Shown: positions 37,394 through 45,962 of the stretch, one piece after another | Position numbering within the stretch: position 1 is the first letter of the stretch | Layout of the letters: every line of letters starts with the position of its first letter | Assembly: GCA_030653175.1 (NCBI GenBank) | Contig: JAURZV010000072.1 | Location: 18,600 to 82,599 of the forward strand | DNA: 64,000 nt | DNA from: Methylobacter sp. | GTDB lineage: Bacteria; Pseudomonadota; Gammaproteobacteria; Methylococcales; Methylomonadaceae | Direction: 5' to 3' | Program-made: the position numbers and the translations under genes | The notes under the pieces: generated by a model | What the model was told of the DNA's origin: nothing | Seen by the model: the letters and a program-made list of their open reading frames with translations, nothing else | Databases searched by the model: none

Positions 37394-38263
37394 TCACCCC
37401 TTTAACCTTTTATCTTGGTTTTGTTTCCATTCCAGGACGGTCTTAAGCACCAGCGTCACCACGGCCAACGCGGCTAGGGCTGACGCACCGGCGAAGGAAC
37501 CGACGAAATCGTATTCGTTGTAACTGACTTCGACATGCAGCGGCAGCGTGTTGGTGAGTCCGCGAATATGACCGGACACCACCGAGACTGCGCCGAACTC
37601 TCCCATCGCTCTGGCGTTGCACAGCAGCACGCCGTTCAACAACCCCCATTTGACATTCGGCATAGTGACTTTAAAAAAGGTTTGCCGGCCGCTCGCGCCC
37701 AGCGATAAGGCCGCTTCCTCCTCTTCATGGCCGATTTCCTGCATCAGCGGAATCAACTCGCGGGCAACGAACGGGAAGGTCACAAACAAGGTCGCCAGAA
37801 TAATCCCCGGCACGGCGAAGATGATTTTGATGTCATGGTCGGAGAACCACGGCCCCAGCCACCCCTGAGCGCCGAAAATCAGCACATAAATCAAACCGGC
37901 AATCACCGGCGACACCGAAAACGGCAGATCGATCAGGGTAATCAGCAGGCTTTTTCCGCGAAAGTCAAACCGCGCTATCGCCCAGGCTGCGGAAACGCCA
38001 AACACAGTGGTCAAAGGCACCGTGACCACTGCAACCAACAGGGTCAACCTCATCGCTGCCAGCGCGTCGGGATGCGTCAGGCTGGCACTATAGGCCGCCC
38101 AGCCTTTGGCAAAGGCTTCAATAAGTACGGTCAGCAGCGGCAAAACCAGAAACAATCCGATAATGCCCAGGGTGAGTCCGATCAAGGCATATCGAATCCA
38201 GTCGGGATCCGACAGTGTGAGCTTTTTTGACGCAATAAAAGAGTATGCGGAAACGGCATTCAT
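37394..38263 (-). CDS. cysW: Sulfate ABC transporter permease CysW
   Basis: A 289-residue inner membrane permease with six predicted helices. It shows FSVSPVIAGLIYVLIFGAQG and the cytoplasmic EAA-like loop (HEEEEAALSLGASGRQTFFK) that docks CysA. LCNARAMGEFGAVSVVSGHI is a CysW/CysT signature. It lies 10 bp after cysT in one operon. Confidence 0.94.
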   Translation of the reverse strand: MNAVSAYSFIASKKLTLSDPDWIRYALIGLTLGIIGLFLVLPLLTVLIEAFAKGWAAYSASLTHPDALAAMRLTLLVAVVTVPLTTVFGVSAAWAIARFDFRGKSLLITLIDLPFSVSPVIAGLIYVLIFGAQGWLGPWFSDHDIKIIFAVPGIILATLFVTFPFVARELIPLMQEIGHEEEEAALSLGASGRQTFFKVTMPNVKWGLLNGVLLCNARAMGEFGAVSVVSGHIRGLTNTLPLHVEVSYNEYDFVGSFAGASALAALAVVTLVLKTVLEWKQNQDKRLKG

Positions 38264-38273
38264 CAGGTATCCC

Positions 38274-39101
38274 TCACAGTTGTCCTGAACGGCGGCGTAC
38301 CCACCATTGCAGCCCGTTAATCAGTAACAGCAGCAGAAACGACAGGATCAGCATGGTCAAGCCAATCGCGGTTGCCCCGGCGTAATCGTATTGTTCCAGT
38401 TTGGTGATAATCAACAACGGCACGATTTCCGAGATATACGGCATATTGCCGGCAATAAAGATCACTGAGCCGTATTCGCCGACGCCGCGCGCAAAAGCCA
38501 GCGCAAAGCCGGTAATGGTGGCGGGCAGGATGTTGGGCAAGATGACTTTGACAAACGCTTGCAAGCGGGTGGCGCCGAGACTGGCGGCGGCTTCTTCCAT
38601 CGCGGTATCGAATTCCTGCAACACCGGTTCAATGGTGCGCACCACAAACGGCAAGCCGATAAAGATCAAAGCAAAGACGATGCCCAGCGGCTTGTAGGCA
38701 ATTTGTATTCCGGTGCCGTCCATCACCAGCTTGCCGATCCAGCCGTGGGGCTCGTAGATCGCCGCCAGCACGATACCGGCCACGGCGGTTGGCAAGGCGA
38801 ACGGCAGATCGATCAGCGCATCGAACAGACGCTTGCCGGGGAATGAATAGCGCACCAGCGACCAGGCGATGATAAAGCCGAACACTGCAGCTATCGCTGC
38901 GGCAATCAGCGATGCGCCAAAGCTGAGGCGGAATGAAGCCTGCACCCGCTGATTGGTCAGTATCGCCCAGTACTCGTCGAGGCTAAGCTGGAACGTTTTC
39001 AGCAGCATCGCGCTGAGCGGAATCAGCACGATCAGCGCCAGATAAACCAGGGTAAAACTGATCGCCGGGCGAAACCCCGGCATGATGTTGCTTTGTGACA
39101 T
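38274..39101 (-). CDS. cysT: Sulfate ABC transporter permease CysT
   Basis: A 275-residue permease, partner of CysW. Visible features are LPFALPTAVAGIVLAAIYEP, the EAA-like loop (DTAMEEAAASLGATRLQAFV) and FARGVGEYGSVIFIAGNMP. The ~155-bp space to sbp holds an F7/F6 repeat. The gene is also named cysU. Confidence 0.94.
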   Translation of the reverse strand: MSQSNIMPGFRPAISFTLVYLALIVLIPLSAMLLKTFQLSLDEYWAILTNQRVQASFRLSFGASLIAAAIAAVFGFIIAWSLVRYSFPGKRLFDALIDLPFALPTAVAGIVLAAIYEPHGWIGKLVMDGTGIQIAYKPLGIVFALIFIGLPFVVRTIEPVLQEFDTAMEEAAASLGATRLQAFVKVILPNILPATITGFALAFARGVGEYGSVIFIAGNMPYISEIVPLLIITKLEQYDYAGATAIGLTMLILSFLLLLLINGLQWWVRRRSGQL

Positions 39102-39138
39102 ATCAATTATCTTTTATAGGTTGGCCTGCATCTTTAGA

Positions 39139-39212
39139 ATTCGGAGTGCAGGCTTCGCCTGCTATGCAAGCACCAAAAGTGGGCGCTTTAGGCGAAGCTT
39201 GCACTCCTGTTG
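39139..39212. repeat. F7 hairpin containing an F6 unit (sbp-cysT gap)
   Basis: The outer F7 arms are GGAGTGCAGGCTTCGCCTGC and AAGCTTGCACTCC. Between them a ~24-bp F6 unit (39172-39195, ACCAAAAGTGGGCGCTTTAG and GCGA) is present that the F7 copy at 27819 lacks. The comparison marks the F6 unit as an insertion. Confidence 0.82.
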
Positions 39213-39256
39213 CCAGATGGGTTAACGAAAAGCCGTTAACCCATCAGCCCCCTGCT

Positions 39257-40261
39257 TTAAGGCGCGTAGACTTGATCGAAAGTGCCGCCGTCATCGAAAT
39301 GCTCTTTTTGAGCTTGCGGCCAGCCGCCGAATTTCTCATTGACGGTAAACAGCTCCAGTTTCGGAAAGCGTTTTAAGTCTTCAGGACTGGCATGTTCCGG
39401 TTGGTACGGACGGTAAAAATGTTTCGCCGCCAGCTTTTGCCCGACTGGCGAATACAGGTATTGCAAATAAGCTTCCGCCAAATCCTGAGTGCCGTTCTTT
39501 TTGACGATTTTGTCAAGCACAGCCACCGGCGTTTCCGCCTTGATGCTGACCGGCGGCACGACAATATCGAATTTACCTTCGCCAAGTTCGTTAATCGCCA
39601 GAAACGCTTCATTCTCCCAGGCGAGCAATACATCGCCGATACCGCGCTGGATAAAGGTCGTCGTTGAACCCCGTGCGCCGGAGTCGAGCACCGGCACATT
39701 CTTGTACAACTTTTGCACAAAATCCTTGGCGGCGTCCTTGCTGCCGTAACTCTTTTCCGCAAACGCCCAGGCGGCCAGATAGTTGTAACGCGCGCCACCC
39801 GATGTTTTCGGATTGGGGGTGATGACGGATACGCCGTCTTTCACCAGATCAGCCCAGTTCTTAATGCCTTTGGGATTGCCTTTGCGGACTAAAAACACGA
39901 TGGTAGAGGTGTAAGGCAAGCTGTTGTTCGGCAAACGGCTTTGCCAATCCTTAGGCAGCAAGCGGGCTTTTTCGGCAATTTGGTCAATGTCATAAGACAA
40001 CGCCAAGGTCACTACATCCGCTTCCAAGCCGTCGATCACCGCTCTTGTCTGTTTGCCGCCCCCGCCGTGCGATTGCTGAACATTGACGTCTTCTCCGGCT
40101 TTATCTTTCCAGTATTTGATGAACTCTTTGTTGAAGTCCTGATAAAGCTCCCGGGTCGGGTCGTAGGACACATTCAGCAGAGTTCTATCTGCCAAGGCCG
40201 TACCGCTTAGCAGCAGGGTTAGCGTGAAGAACAGGTGTTTTAATGCTTGGGTGAATTTCAT
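39257..40261 (-). CDS. sbp: Periplasmic sulfate-binding protein
   Basis: A 334-residue periplasmic receptor. The signal peptide is residues 1 to about 24 ([15 protein letters not shown]). The mature start [58 protein letters not shown] and [19 protein letters not shown] are classic Sbp/CysP signatures. It delivers sulfate to CysTWA. The upstream gap (40262-40428) contains AT-rich TAGATA ... TATCTA inverted repeats that may be a regulator site. Confidence 0.95.
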   Translation of the reverse strand: MKFTQALKHLFFTLTLLLSGTALADRTLLNVSYDPTRELYQDFNKEFIKYWKDKAGEDVNVQQSHGGGGKQTRAVIDGLEADVVTLALSYDIDQIAEKARLLPKDWQSRLPNNSLPYTSTIVFLVRKGNPKGIKNWADLVKDGVSVITPNPKTSGGARYNYLAAWAFAEKSYGSKDAAKDFVQKLYKNVPVLDSGARGSTTTFIQRGIGDVLLAWENEAFLAINELGEGKFDIVVPPVSIKAETPVAVLDKIVKKNGTQDLAEAYLQYLYSPVGQKLAAKHFYRPYQPEHASPEDLKRFPKLELFTVNEKFGGWPQAQKEHFDDGGTFDQVYAP

Positions 40262-40379
40262 GATTTCTCCTTAATGGAAGATGTTTTATTGGTGTTGCCG
40301 CATCGTTTTAATAAGCGCCATAGCCAAACTGCATGGTGCTATGGTAGACAAATTGATTGGCCGGTAAAAACGATATATT

Positions 40380-40395
40380 TAGATATAATTATCTA
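40380..40395. promoter_or_regulatory. Candidate operator upstream of sbp
   Basis: TAGATATAATTATCTA has outer 6-bp arms TAGATA and TATCTA, and another TTAGATATA follows at once (40400-40408). It lies ~120 bp upstream of sbp. A similar TTAGAT ... ATCTAA repeat precedes yezD. A common regulator such as CysB is possible but not shown. Confidence 0.4.
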
Positions 40396-40428
40396 TTAAT
40401 TAGATATACCCATTGGCCGGGCTTACTT

Positions 40429-41952
40429 TTACTTCGGCTTGCCATCGCCAAACGCATTCAGCGACACTTCAAAGTAGAAGAAGTTGCCTGCCTCGCTGGT
40501 GAAAGGGCCGGTATTGGCTTTCGCCTGCGCCCTGGTAAAACTACCCGGCTCAAAGCGGACATAACTCAAGCTCCAGTCTGCATAGGGGTTAAGTTTATGG
40601 CGTAGACGAATGTCGAACTCGTGTCCCAGGAAGCTGCCGCTTTTACCCGTTGTATCTCTCAGGTTAGCCCTGTTCCAAGCCTCGGTTTCGCTTTCCAGCC
40701 AAAAGGCGTTATAGCCGGTGTCGATGCGGACATCCTTGTACGGGGTAAATTCCAACCGGGCCTTGGGCGCACGCACGTTATCCCAGGAGAAATAATCGTT
40801 GCGCGACCACGGCTGGTTGAAGCCGTAAAAAGCATCGAAGCGTTCGTTTGATCCGCTGGAAGCGTTTCTGTTAGGATCCTTGTCGCCGGTACCGAAGCCG
40901 TAATAAACGCTGGCTCTGGGTTTCCAGTCATGGTCGAAGGTGTAGCCGAGTTCCAGCGAGTAAGCCAGGGCGTCATGCTGAAGATTAAGCTGCTTGGCCA
41001 CGCCTGTTCTGGTGTAACCAAACCGGCCGAACTGTTTGTTGATATCCGCATCGAAATCAAAGCCGCTACTGCCGAACAAACCGTAAACCCGCAAACCAGG
41101 CGCATAAATATCCATATCGTTCTTGCGATTGGCGGCAACCTTATTGTACGGGTCGCCATTTACTTTACGGCCCAGGAAGTAGGGCTGGATCGTAATAAAT
41201 TCCGACCAACGGCGCAGGCTCAGCACGCCGCCATAAAACCAGGTATCTTCGTCAGGCCGGTCGAACTTGTATTTCAAGCGTTCCACCGGCTGGAACGCAA
41301 AAGTATCCAAATCCCAGTCGTTTTGCTGTTTACCAAAACGGACACGAAAGCCTTCAAAATTGTTGGTGGTGTTGCGGAACTCGTTATTGCCCACCAGACG
41401 CCGATCCAGCAATTCCAGATGCTGGCGGCCGGCGCGGATGCTTAACGGCCGGTTATGACCGAGCGCATGGTCGAAGTACAACTCAGCGTAGCCCTGAATC
41501 AATTCAAATTCGTTGATATCAGCATCAGTTCTTTCATACAAGCCGTTGTAACTGCGGGCATCTTCAAATTCCACGGCAAAGCGCAGCGGATCAAGAATAT
41601 TTTTTACCCCGATATACCCGCGAGTTCTCAGTAGCCACAGATTGTCAGGATCGTTGCGATAAGTTGATAGCGTAGCACCGGTTGTGGGATCATTTCTGCG
41701 CCGCAAATCGTTTTCGCGGTACTCATAGCGGGTACGAAAATCCAGCCCTACATCCAGCCATTCCACATCGCGGAACTGATCGAACTGGGTTTTGCTCAAA
41801 TTGCGTACATAAGGCGGAGGATCGCTGGCCGGTTCGACGCGATAACCTTTTGTTTTGACATAGTAATCCTCTGCGCTTGCCAAGCCGGGCCGTGCCAGTA
41901 ACAGGCCCAGAGCGCCGGTTGCAGACACTGTATTAATGAAATTACGCTGCAT
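40429..41952 (-). CDS. Alginate-export (AlgE-like) family outer membrane porin
   Basis: A 507-residue beta-barrel protein. A signal peptide (cleavage near GLASAEDYYV) is followed by amphipathic strands rich in Tyr, Arg and Asp: FRTRYEYRENDLRRRND, NRPLSIRAGRQHLELLDRRL, and a terminal strand ending FYFEVSLNAFG, all typical of the alginate-export domain. Despite the name, such porins occur in many bacteria without alginate. Its place between yezD and sbp suggests it admits a sulfur compound through the outer membrane; that is inference. Confidence 0.82.
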   Translation of the reverse strand: MQRNFINTVSATGALGLLLARPGLASAEDYYVKTKGYRVEPASDPPPYVRNLSKTQFDQFRDVEWLDVGLDFRTRYEYRENDLRRRNDPTTGATLSTYRNDPDNLWLLRTRGYIGVKNILDPLRFAVEFEDARSYNGLYERTDADINEFELIQGYAELYFDHALGHNRPLSIRAGRQHLELLDRRLVGNNEFRNTTNNFEGFRVRFGKQQNDWDLDTFAFQPVERLKYKFDRPDEDTWFYGGVLSLRRWSEFITIQPYFLGRKVNGDPYNKVAANRKNDMDIYAPGLRVYGLFGSSGFDFDADINKQFGRFGYTRTGVAKQLNLQHDALAYSLELGYTFDHDWKPRASVYYGFGTGDKDPNRNASSGSNERFDAFYGFNQPWSRNDYFSWDNVRAPKARLEFTPYKDVRIDTGYNAFWLESETEAWNRANLRDTTGKSGSFLGHEFDIRLRHKLNPYADWSLSYVRFEPGSFTRAQAKANTGPFTSEAGNFFYFEVSLNAFGDGKPK

Positions 41953-42073
41953 GTGTTCACCTTAAGTTAAAAGTTCTCTGTTAGTTCGAGTAACCTCCGG
42001 TGATCCGGTCGGTTTGTTTTCACGTTGTAGTCATGTTTTCGCCGTTTTTTTACGGTAGAAATGGGTAATTATT

Positions 42074-42244
42074 TTATTTATTATCAAAGCGTAATTTCTC
42101 CTTACGCTCGATTTGTACAACTTTGCCTTCGTGAATAATAATTTCAATCGAACCAAACCTAATATCTTGTAAAATATCGGAAATCTGAGTTGCAATTTCA
42201 GACAGTCTCGGTTCTCTGTGTGTGTTTTCCAATTTAAGCGCCAT
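42074..42244 (-). CDS. YezD-family microprotein (DUF2292)
   Basis: A 56-residue protein: MALKLENTHREPRLSEIATQ, then a core IRFGSIEIIIHEGKVVQIER, ending KEKLRFDNK. This GSI.I.IH.G.VVQIE pattern is the YezD (DUF2292) family, small proteins often encoded next to sulfur assimilation genes. A GGAG binding-site-like sequence lies 7 bases upstream of the ATG. It precedes the porin and sbp genes on the same strand. Function is unknown; a role in sulfur nutrition is inferred from context. Confidence 0.85.
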   Translation of the reverse strand: MALKLENTHREPRLSEIATQISDILQDIRFGSIEIIIHEGKVVQIERKEKLRFDNK

Positions 42245-42327
42245 GACAATGCTCCTGAAGGTAAAAACCTGTCGTTTACGTTGGAGGGAAGTTTAAAGAG
42301 GATTTAATATTTAATAAAACGACATTA

Positions 42328-42345
42328 TTAGATGCGCATATCTAA
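42328..42345. promoter_or_regulatory. Candidate operator upstream of yezD
   Basis: TTAGATGCGCATATCTAA has inverted arms TTAGAT and ATCTAA, ~85 bp upstream of the yezD start, and a further AGATATTAAG follows. The 336-bp space between yezD and the next gene holds no other gene that I can see. Compare the TAGATA ... TATCTA pair at 40380-40395. Confidence 0.4.
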
Positions 42346-42580
42346 TTAAGAGATATTAAGATTGACTTTAGTCAACCCTGTAATCTCTTAGCTTAATGGC
42401 AGTAATGCGTTGTGCGGGAAAAAATGCGAATAAAAGCCGAAGTAAAAACTTCGTGCTTTAACTTGATGGGTATGGGGCAAAAAACGTTGTCTGCTTGAGC
42501 TAGTGATGAAACAGCTCGCCCAAACGGATTAAATCAACAGTATTGGTTAAGATCAGCCATGCCTGTGCGCGACCCGGATG

Positions 42581-43075
42581 TCAGATAACATTGGATTCCA
42601 GAAATTCCGCCAATTGTGCGCTGGTAAGTCTGAGTCGCTGGCTCAGAGCTCGGGAAATATTCCAGATAATTTTAAACGCCAGGGTAGGATGCTTGTCAGC
42701 CAGGATCAGCATACTCGATTTGTCTAACGATAAGAAAACCGTTTCCCTTTCTGCGCGGGCAGTCGCTGATCGGGGCTGCGTATCAATAACTGACATTTCG
42801 CCGAAAGTACGTCCGACTCGCAGGGTTGAAATCAGCTTATTATTTTTGTAAATACCAATCGCCCCTTTGACAATAATTCCCATAGAAGAGCCTATCTCGC
42901 CTTCTTTATAAATCACCGTGCCTTTTGGTGCGGCATAAGGTTTAAAATAGTAGCTGATGGCTTGCAATTGCTCCCATGAAAAATCCTCTCCCCAATGTGA
43001 AGCATCTAATATTTGCGCGTTCGATTCTAGCGTACTTTCAATGGTTATTAACTTTGGAACTTTGGATTCAATCAT
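42581..43075 (-). CDS. Cyclic-nucleotide-binding domain protein without DNA-binding domain
   Basis: A 164-residue protein. A single cNMP-binding beta roll covers about residues 40-140: GTVIYKEGEIGSSMGIIVKG and the phosphate-binding-cassette region RTFGEMSVIDTQPRSATARA, with the conserved GE and R..A elements. No C-terminal helix-turn-helix follows, so it is not a Crp-like transcription factor. It may sense cAMP or c-di-GMP and act through a partner. A diguanylate cyclase is in this window but far away. Confidence 0.8.
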   Translation of the reverse strand: MIESKVPKLITIESTLESNAQILDASHWGEDFSWEQLQAISYYFKPYAAPKGTVIYKEGEIGSSMGIIVKGAIGIYKNNKLISTLRVGRTFGEMSVIDTQPRSATARAERETVFLSLDKSSMLILADKHPTLAFKIIWNISRALSQRLRLTSAQLAEFLESNVI

Positions 43076-43135
43076 AATGACGCGGTTTGTCCGGTTATAC
43101 TTTTACAAAATGATAACATCTAAGCCCTGCAAATT

Positions 43136-43260
43136 CAGGGCAATCGCGCTATGCCAAAAATCCCTTATAAATCAATATAAATTATTTTACTTATACCGCT
43201 TATTTAAAATGTAGATGTTTGAATTTTCAATAAGTTTAAAAGTCAAATCCGATCGCCCTG
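43136..43260. mobile_element. ISAs1-derived miniature element with 9-bp target duplication
   Basis: A 125-bp non-coding element with terminal inverted repeats CAGGGCAATCG (43136-43146) and CGATCGCCCTG (43250-43260), one mismatch. It is flanked by perfect direct repeats CTGCAAATT (43127-43135 and 43261-43269), the expected footprint of transposition. Its inner ends (TTTAAAAGTCAAATCCGAT; GGGCAATCGCGCT) match the ends of the ISAs1 remnant at 5817-6154, so it probably was mobilised by an ISAs1-type transposase. The rest of the 357-bp gap to the next gene shows nothing else. Confidence 0.88.
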
Positions 43261-43432
43261 CTGCAAATTTTGTAAAAAATATACAGCTTTTAGCCAAATA
43301 CGTATCGGCTCATAAATACATGTTTTTGCCGGCTCGCAGGCAGATTGATCTATAGCCTCCAACTTCATATTCACCATAGAAGAACCCGATACTATTAATT
43401 AATAGGAATCCATTCACTAATCCTTTAAGTTC

Positions 43433-43552
43433 ATGCCCCAAAAAGTACAACTGTCAGCATTTCTGATGCCTTTTCTTGCAATTGGGCTTATTATATCGGC
43501 CATTCTTGCCATGGGCTTCAGCTTGCTCATGCTTACCAACAATGATTTATGA
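43433..43552 (+). CDS. 39-residue hydrophobic small membrane protein
   Basis: A short frame (MPQKVQLSAFLMPFLAIGLI, continuing ISAILAMGFSLLMLTNNDL) that is one long membrane helix with a charged start and end. It lies 9 bp upstream of lptM on the same strand. The AATAGGAATCC upstream is a possible weak binding site. I do not recognise the family. Its position and clean hydrophobic composition argue that it is real, but comparison is needed to be sure. Confidence 0.5.
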   Translation: MPQKVQLSAFLMPFLAIGLIISAILAMGFSLLMLTNNDL

Positions 43553-43561
43553 TAATGCGCC

Positions 43562-43711
43562 ATGAAACCTTATAAATTATTAGTGCTTTTGCTGCTAAAT
43601 CCGCTCATCGCAGGCTGCGGACAGCCCGGCCCGCTGTATTTGCCGGGACAAGCGGCGCCGATTCATGTAGAACCGGAACCCGCGCCAAAACCGGAACCCA
43701 AGCCCGACTAA
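43562..43711 (+). CDS. lptM: LPS translocon maturation chaperone LptM (YifL)
   Basis: A 49-residue lipoprotein. The signal peptide LLVLLLLNPLIAGC ends at the lipobox Cys (residue 19), followed by GQPGPLYLPGQAA, the LptM/YifL hallmark, and a Pro/Glu/Lys tail. LptM assists assembly of the LptD-LptE complex in the outer membrane. It precedes lysA and dapF, as in E. coli and Pseudomonas, though there without a small membrane gene in front. The stop codon lies at the first bases of an F13 repeat. Confidence 0.88.
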   Translation: MKPYKLLVLLLLNPLIAGCGQPGPLYLPGQAAPIHVEPEPAPKPEPKPD

Positions 43712-43772
43712 TCTGCCGGAAGCAGATTTGCATTTACCCGAAGGGGCATGGCAGGGATTGCTATGCATGACA
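43709..43772. repeat. F13 repeat between lptM and lysA
   Basis: TAATCTGCCGGAAGCAGATT, then TGCATTTACCCGAAGGGGCA and GGCAGGGATTGCTATGCAT. It corresponds to the inner repeat at 36073-36145. The lptM stop codon overlaps its first bases and the lysA start is 14 bp beyond its end. Confidence 0.75.
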
Positions 43773-43785
43773 AAGACAAATAACC

Positions 43786-45033
43786 ATGGATTATTTTAAT
43801 TACCGAAACGACGAGCTTTTCGCTGAAGACATTGCTGTTCAGGACATCGTCTATAAATACGGCAGCCCTTGCTACATCTATTCCAGAGCTACGCTGGAGC
43901 GGCACTGGAAAGCTTTTGAACAGGCTTTTGGCGAACAGGCGCATTTGATCTGTTATGCGGTAAAGGCCAATTCCAATATTGCGATACTCAACCTGCTGGC
44001 CCGTTTAGGTTCGGGTTTCGACATTGTCTCTCTGGGCGAATTGGAACGGGTGATTACGGCCGGCGGCGACCCTGAAAAAATTGTGTTTTCCGGTGTCGGC
44101 AAGCGCGAAGATGAAATTCTGGCGGCATTAAAAATCGGTATACGCTGTTTTAATATTGAAGTCAGCGGCGAGCTGGACCGGATTAACCGGCTGGCCGGGC
44201 AGTTGGGCGTTATCGCGCCGGTGTCTTTTCGGGTAAACCCGGATGTCGATGCCAAAACCCACCCTTATATTTCTACCGGTTTAAAGGAAAACAAGTTCGG
44301 CATAGACATTCAGCAGGCCTTGACTGAATATCGCCGTGCGGCGGCCATGCCCAATATCAGCGTGACCGGCATAGATTGCCACATCGGCTCGCAACTGACC
44401 GAAACCCGGCCTTTTCTGGACGCGCTGGATAAGATTCTCGATCTGGTTGCAGCGCTTGAAGCCGAGGGGATTAACTTGCATCATCTGGATTTGGGCGGAG
44501 GCTTGGGCATTTGTTATAAAGATGAACAGCCGCCTGAACCTGCCGAATATATCCGGGCGATTTTGGCGCGGCTGGGCAAAACAGATTATGAGATTTTACT
44601 GGAACCGGGCCGCGCTATTGTCGGCAATGCCGGTATTCTGGTGACTCAGGTTGAATATCTTAAACCGACCGCCAATAAAAATTTTGCTATCGTCGATGCG
44701 GCCATGAATGATCTGGTGCGGCCTTCTTTATATAGCGCATGGCAGAACATTATTCCGGTAAACCGGCAAAATAACGCGGCGGAAACGACCTGGGATATAG
44801 TCGGCCCGGTCTGTGAAACCGGTGATTTCTTAGGCAAAGACCGTGCGCTTAAAATTGCTCAGGGCGATTTGCTGGCGATACGTTCGTCCGGCGCCTATGG
44901 TTTTACCATGAGTTCAAATTATAATTCCAGACCGCGCCTGGCTGAGCTGATTGTTGATGGAAGCAACCTGCACTTGATCAGGGAAAGAGAAACGATTGCA
45001 CAGCTTTGGGCGGGCGAGCATTTATTGCCCTAA
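43786..45033 (+). CDS. lysA: Diaminopimelate decarboxylase
   Basis: A 415-residue PLP enzyme making L-lysine from meso-diaminopimelate. The PLP-binding lysine lies in ICYAVKANSNIAIL (about residue 62); DCHIGSQL, DLGGGLGICYKDE and the GPVCETGDFLGKDR active-site Cys segment follow. Fold-type III barrel and C-terminal beta domain are of normal length. It stands ahead of dapF, the preceding enzyme of the pathway. Confidence 0.96.
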   Translation: MDYFNYRNDELFAEDIAVQDIVYKYGSPCYIYSRATLERHWKAFEQAFGEQAHLICYAVKANSNIAILNLLARLGSGFDIVSLGELERVITAGGDPEKIVFSGVGKREDEILAALKIGIRCFNIEVSGELDRINRLAGQLGVIAPVSFRVNPDVDAKTHPYISTGLKENKFGIDIQQALTEYRRAAAMPNISVTGIDCHIGSQLTETRPFLDALDKILDLVAALEAEGINLHHLDLGGGLGICYKDEQPPEPAEYIRAILARLGKTDYEILLEPGRAIVGNAGILVTQVEYLKPTANKNFAIVDAAMNDLVRPSLYSAWQNIIPVNRQNNAAETTWDIVGPVCETGDFLGKDRALKIAQGDLLAIRSSGAYGFTMSSNYNSRPRLAELIVDGSNLHLIRERETIAQLWAGEHLLP

Positions 45034-45045
45034 GACATAAATATT

Positions 45046-45115
45046 CACCGCGAAGACATGAAGAAATAAGATAAAGCTTCGTGTTCTTCGTGTCTTCGTG
45101 GTGAACAATTAAATC
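45046..45115. repeat. F2 hairpin between lysA and dapF
   Basis: TTCACCGCGAAGACATGAAG and TTCGTGTCTTCGTGGTGAA form a long imperfect hairpin of family F2, filling most of the 101-bp gap. Confidence 0.8.
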
Positions 45116-45134
45116 CATTATATTTAATATATAA

Positions 45135-45962
45135 ATGATCAACTTCACTAAAATGCACGGTCTCGGTAATGATTTTGTGGTCATTGACGCCATCAATCAG
45201 CACATCGGCTTAACGTCCGAGCAAATCCGGCTGCTGTCCGACCGGCACTTTGGCATAGGCTTTGACCAGCTGTTACTGGTCGAAAAGGCTGTAAACGCCA
45301 ATGCCGACTTCAAATACCGGATTTTTAACGCGGACGGCGGCGAAGTCGCTCAATGCGGCAATGGCGCGCGCTGCTTTGCCCGTTTTGTACGCGATAAAAA
45401 GCTGTCGGACAAGGATGAAATCCGCGTCGATACCAATTCAGGTCAATTGCTACTGCGTTTTGATGACGATAACCTGATCACGGTCAATATGGGCGTCCCA
45501 AAACACGCACCCGCTGAAATCCCGTTGCTGGCGGAAGGAGAATCCCGCTTTTATACGGTGCTGGTTAACGATACTGAAAAAGCTTTTGGCGCTGTTTCGA
45601 TGGGCAATCCACACGCTGTTATTCAAGTCACGGATGTTAAAACCGCGCCGGTGGCTGAATTGGGAAAAGCCCTGGAAAGCCATGCTTTTTTCCCGGAACG
45701 GGTTAATGTCGGTTTTATGCAAGTCGTAGATCGCCAACACATTAAACTGCGTGTGTATGAACGCGGCGCGGCTGAAACCCTGGCTTGCGGCAGCGGCGCT
45801 TGTGCCGCCGCGGTCATCGGCATTGAACACAATCTGCTGGATCATACTGTCAGTGTTGACCTGCCCGGCGGAACGCTCACCGTCAATTGGCCTGGCCGTG
45901 GCGAACCGGTTTTAATGACGGGATCTGCCATTTCTGTTTTTGAAGGACAAATAACGCTATGA
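45135..45962 (+). CDS. dapF: Diaminopimelate epimerase
   Basis: A 275-residue cofactor-free epimerase interconverting LL- and meso-diaminopimelate. The two catalytic Cys lie in [20 protein letters not shown] (first) and [17 protein letters not shown] (second). The start [18 protein letters not shown] is typical. The 3' end overlaps the DUF484 start by 4 bp (ATGA), so the two are coupled. Confidence 0.97.
   Translation: MINFTKMHGLGNDFVVIDAINQHIGLTSEQIRLLSDRHFGIGFDQLLLVEKAVNANADFKYRIFNADGGEVAQCGNGARCFARFVRDKKLSDKDEIRVDTNSGQLLLRFDDDNLITVNMGVPKHAPAEIPLLAEGESRFYTVLVNDTEKAFGAVSMGNPHAVIQVTDVKTAPVAELGKALESHAFFPERVNVGFMQVVDRQHIKLRVYERGAAETLACGSGACAAAVIGIEHNLLDHTVSVDLPGGTLTVNWPGRGEPVLMTGSAISVFEGQITL

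Noticed and set aside
40429..41952. Naming the porin AlgE and inferring alginate production
   Set aside because: No other alginate genes are here apart from the general ManC enzyme; the domain is widespread and the neighbours are sulfur genes.
42250..43780. Possible lysine riboswitch upstream of lysA
   Set aside because: The leader is occupied by a miniature element, two small genes and an F13 repeat; no riboswitch core could be recognised.
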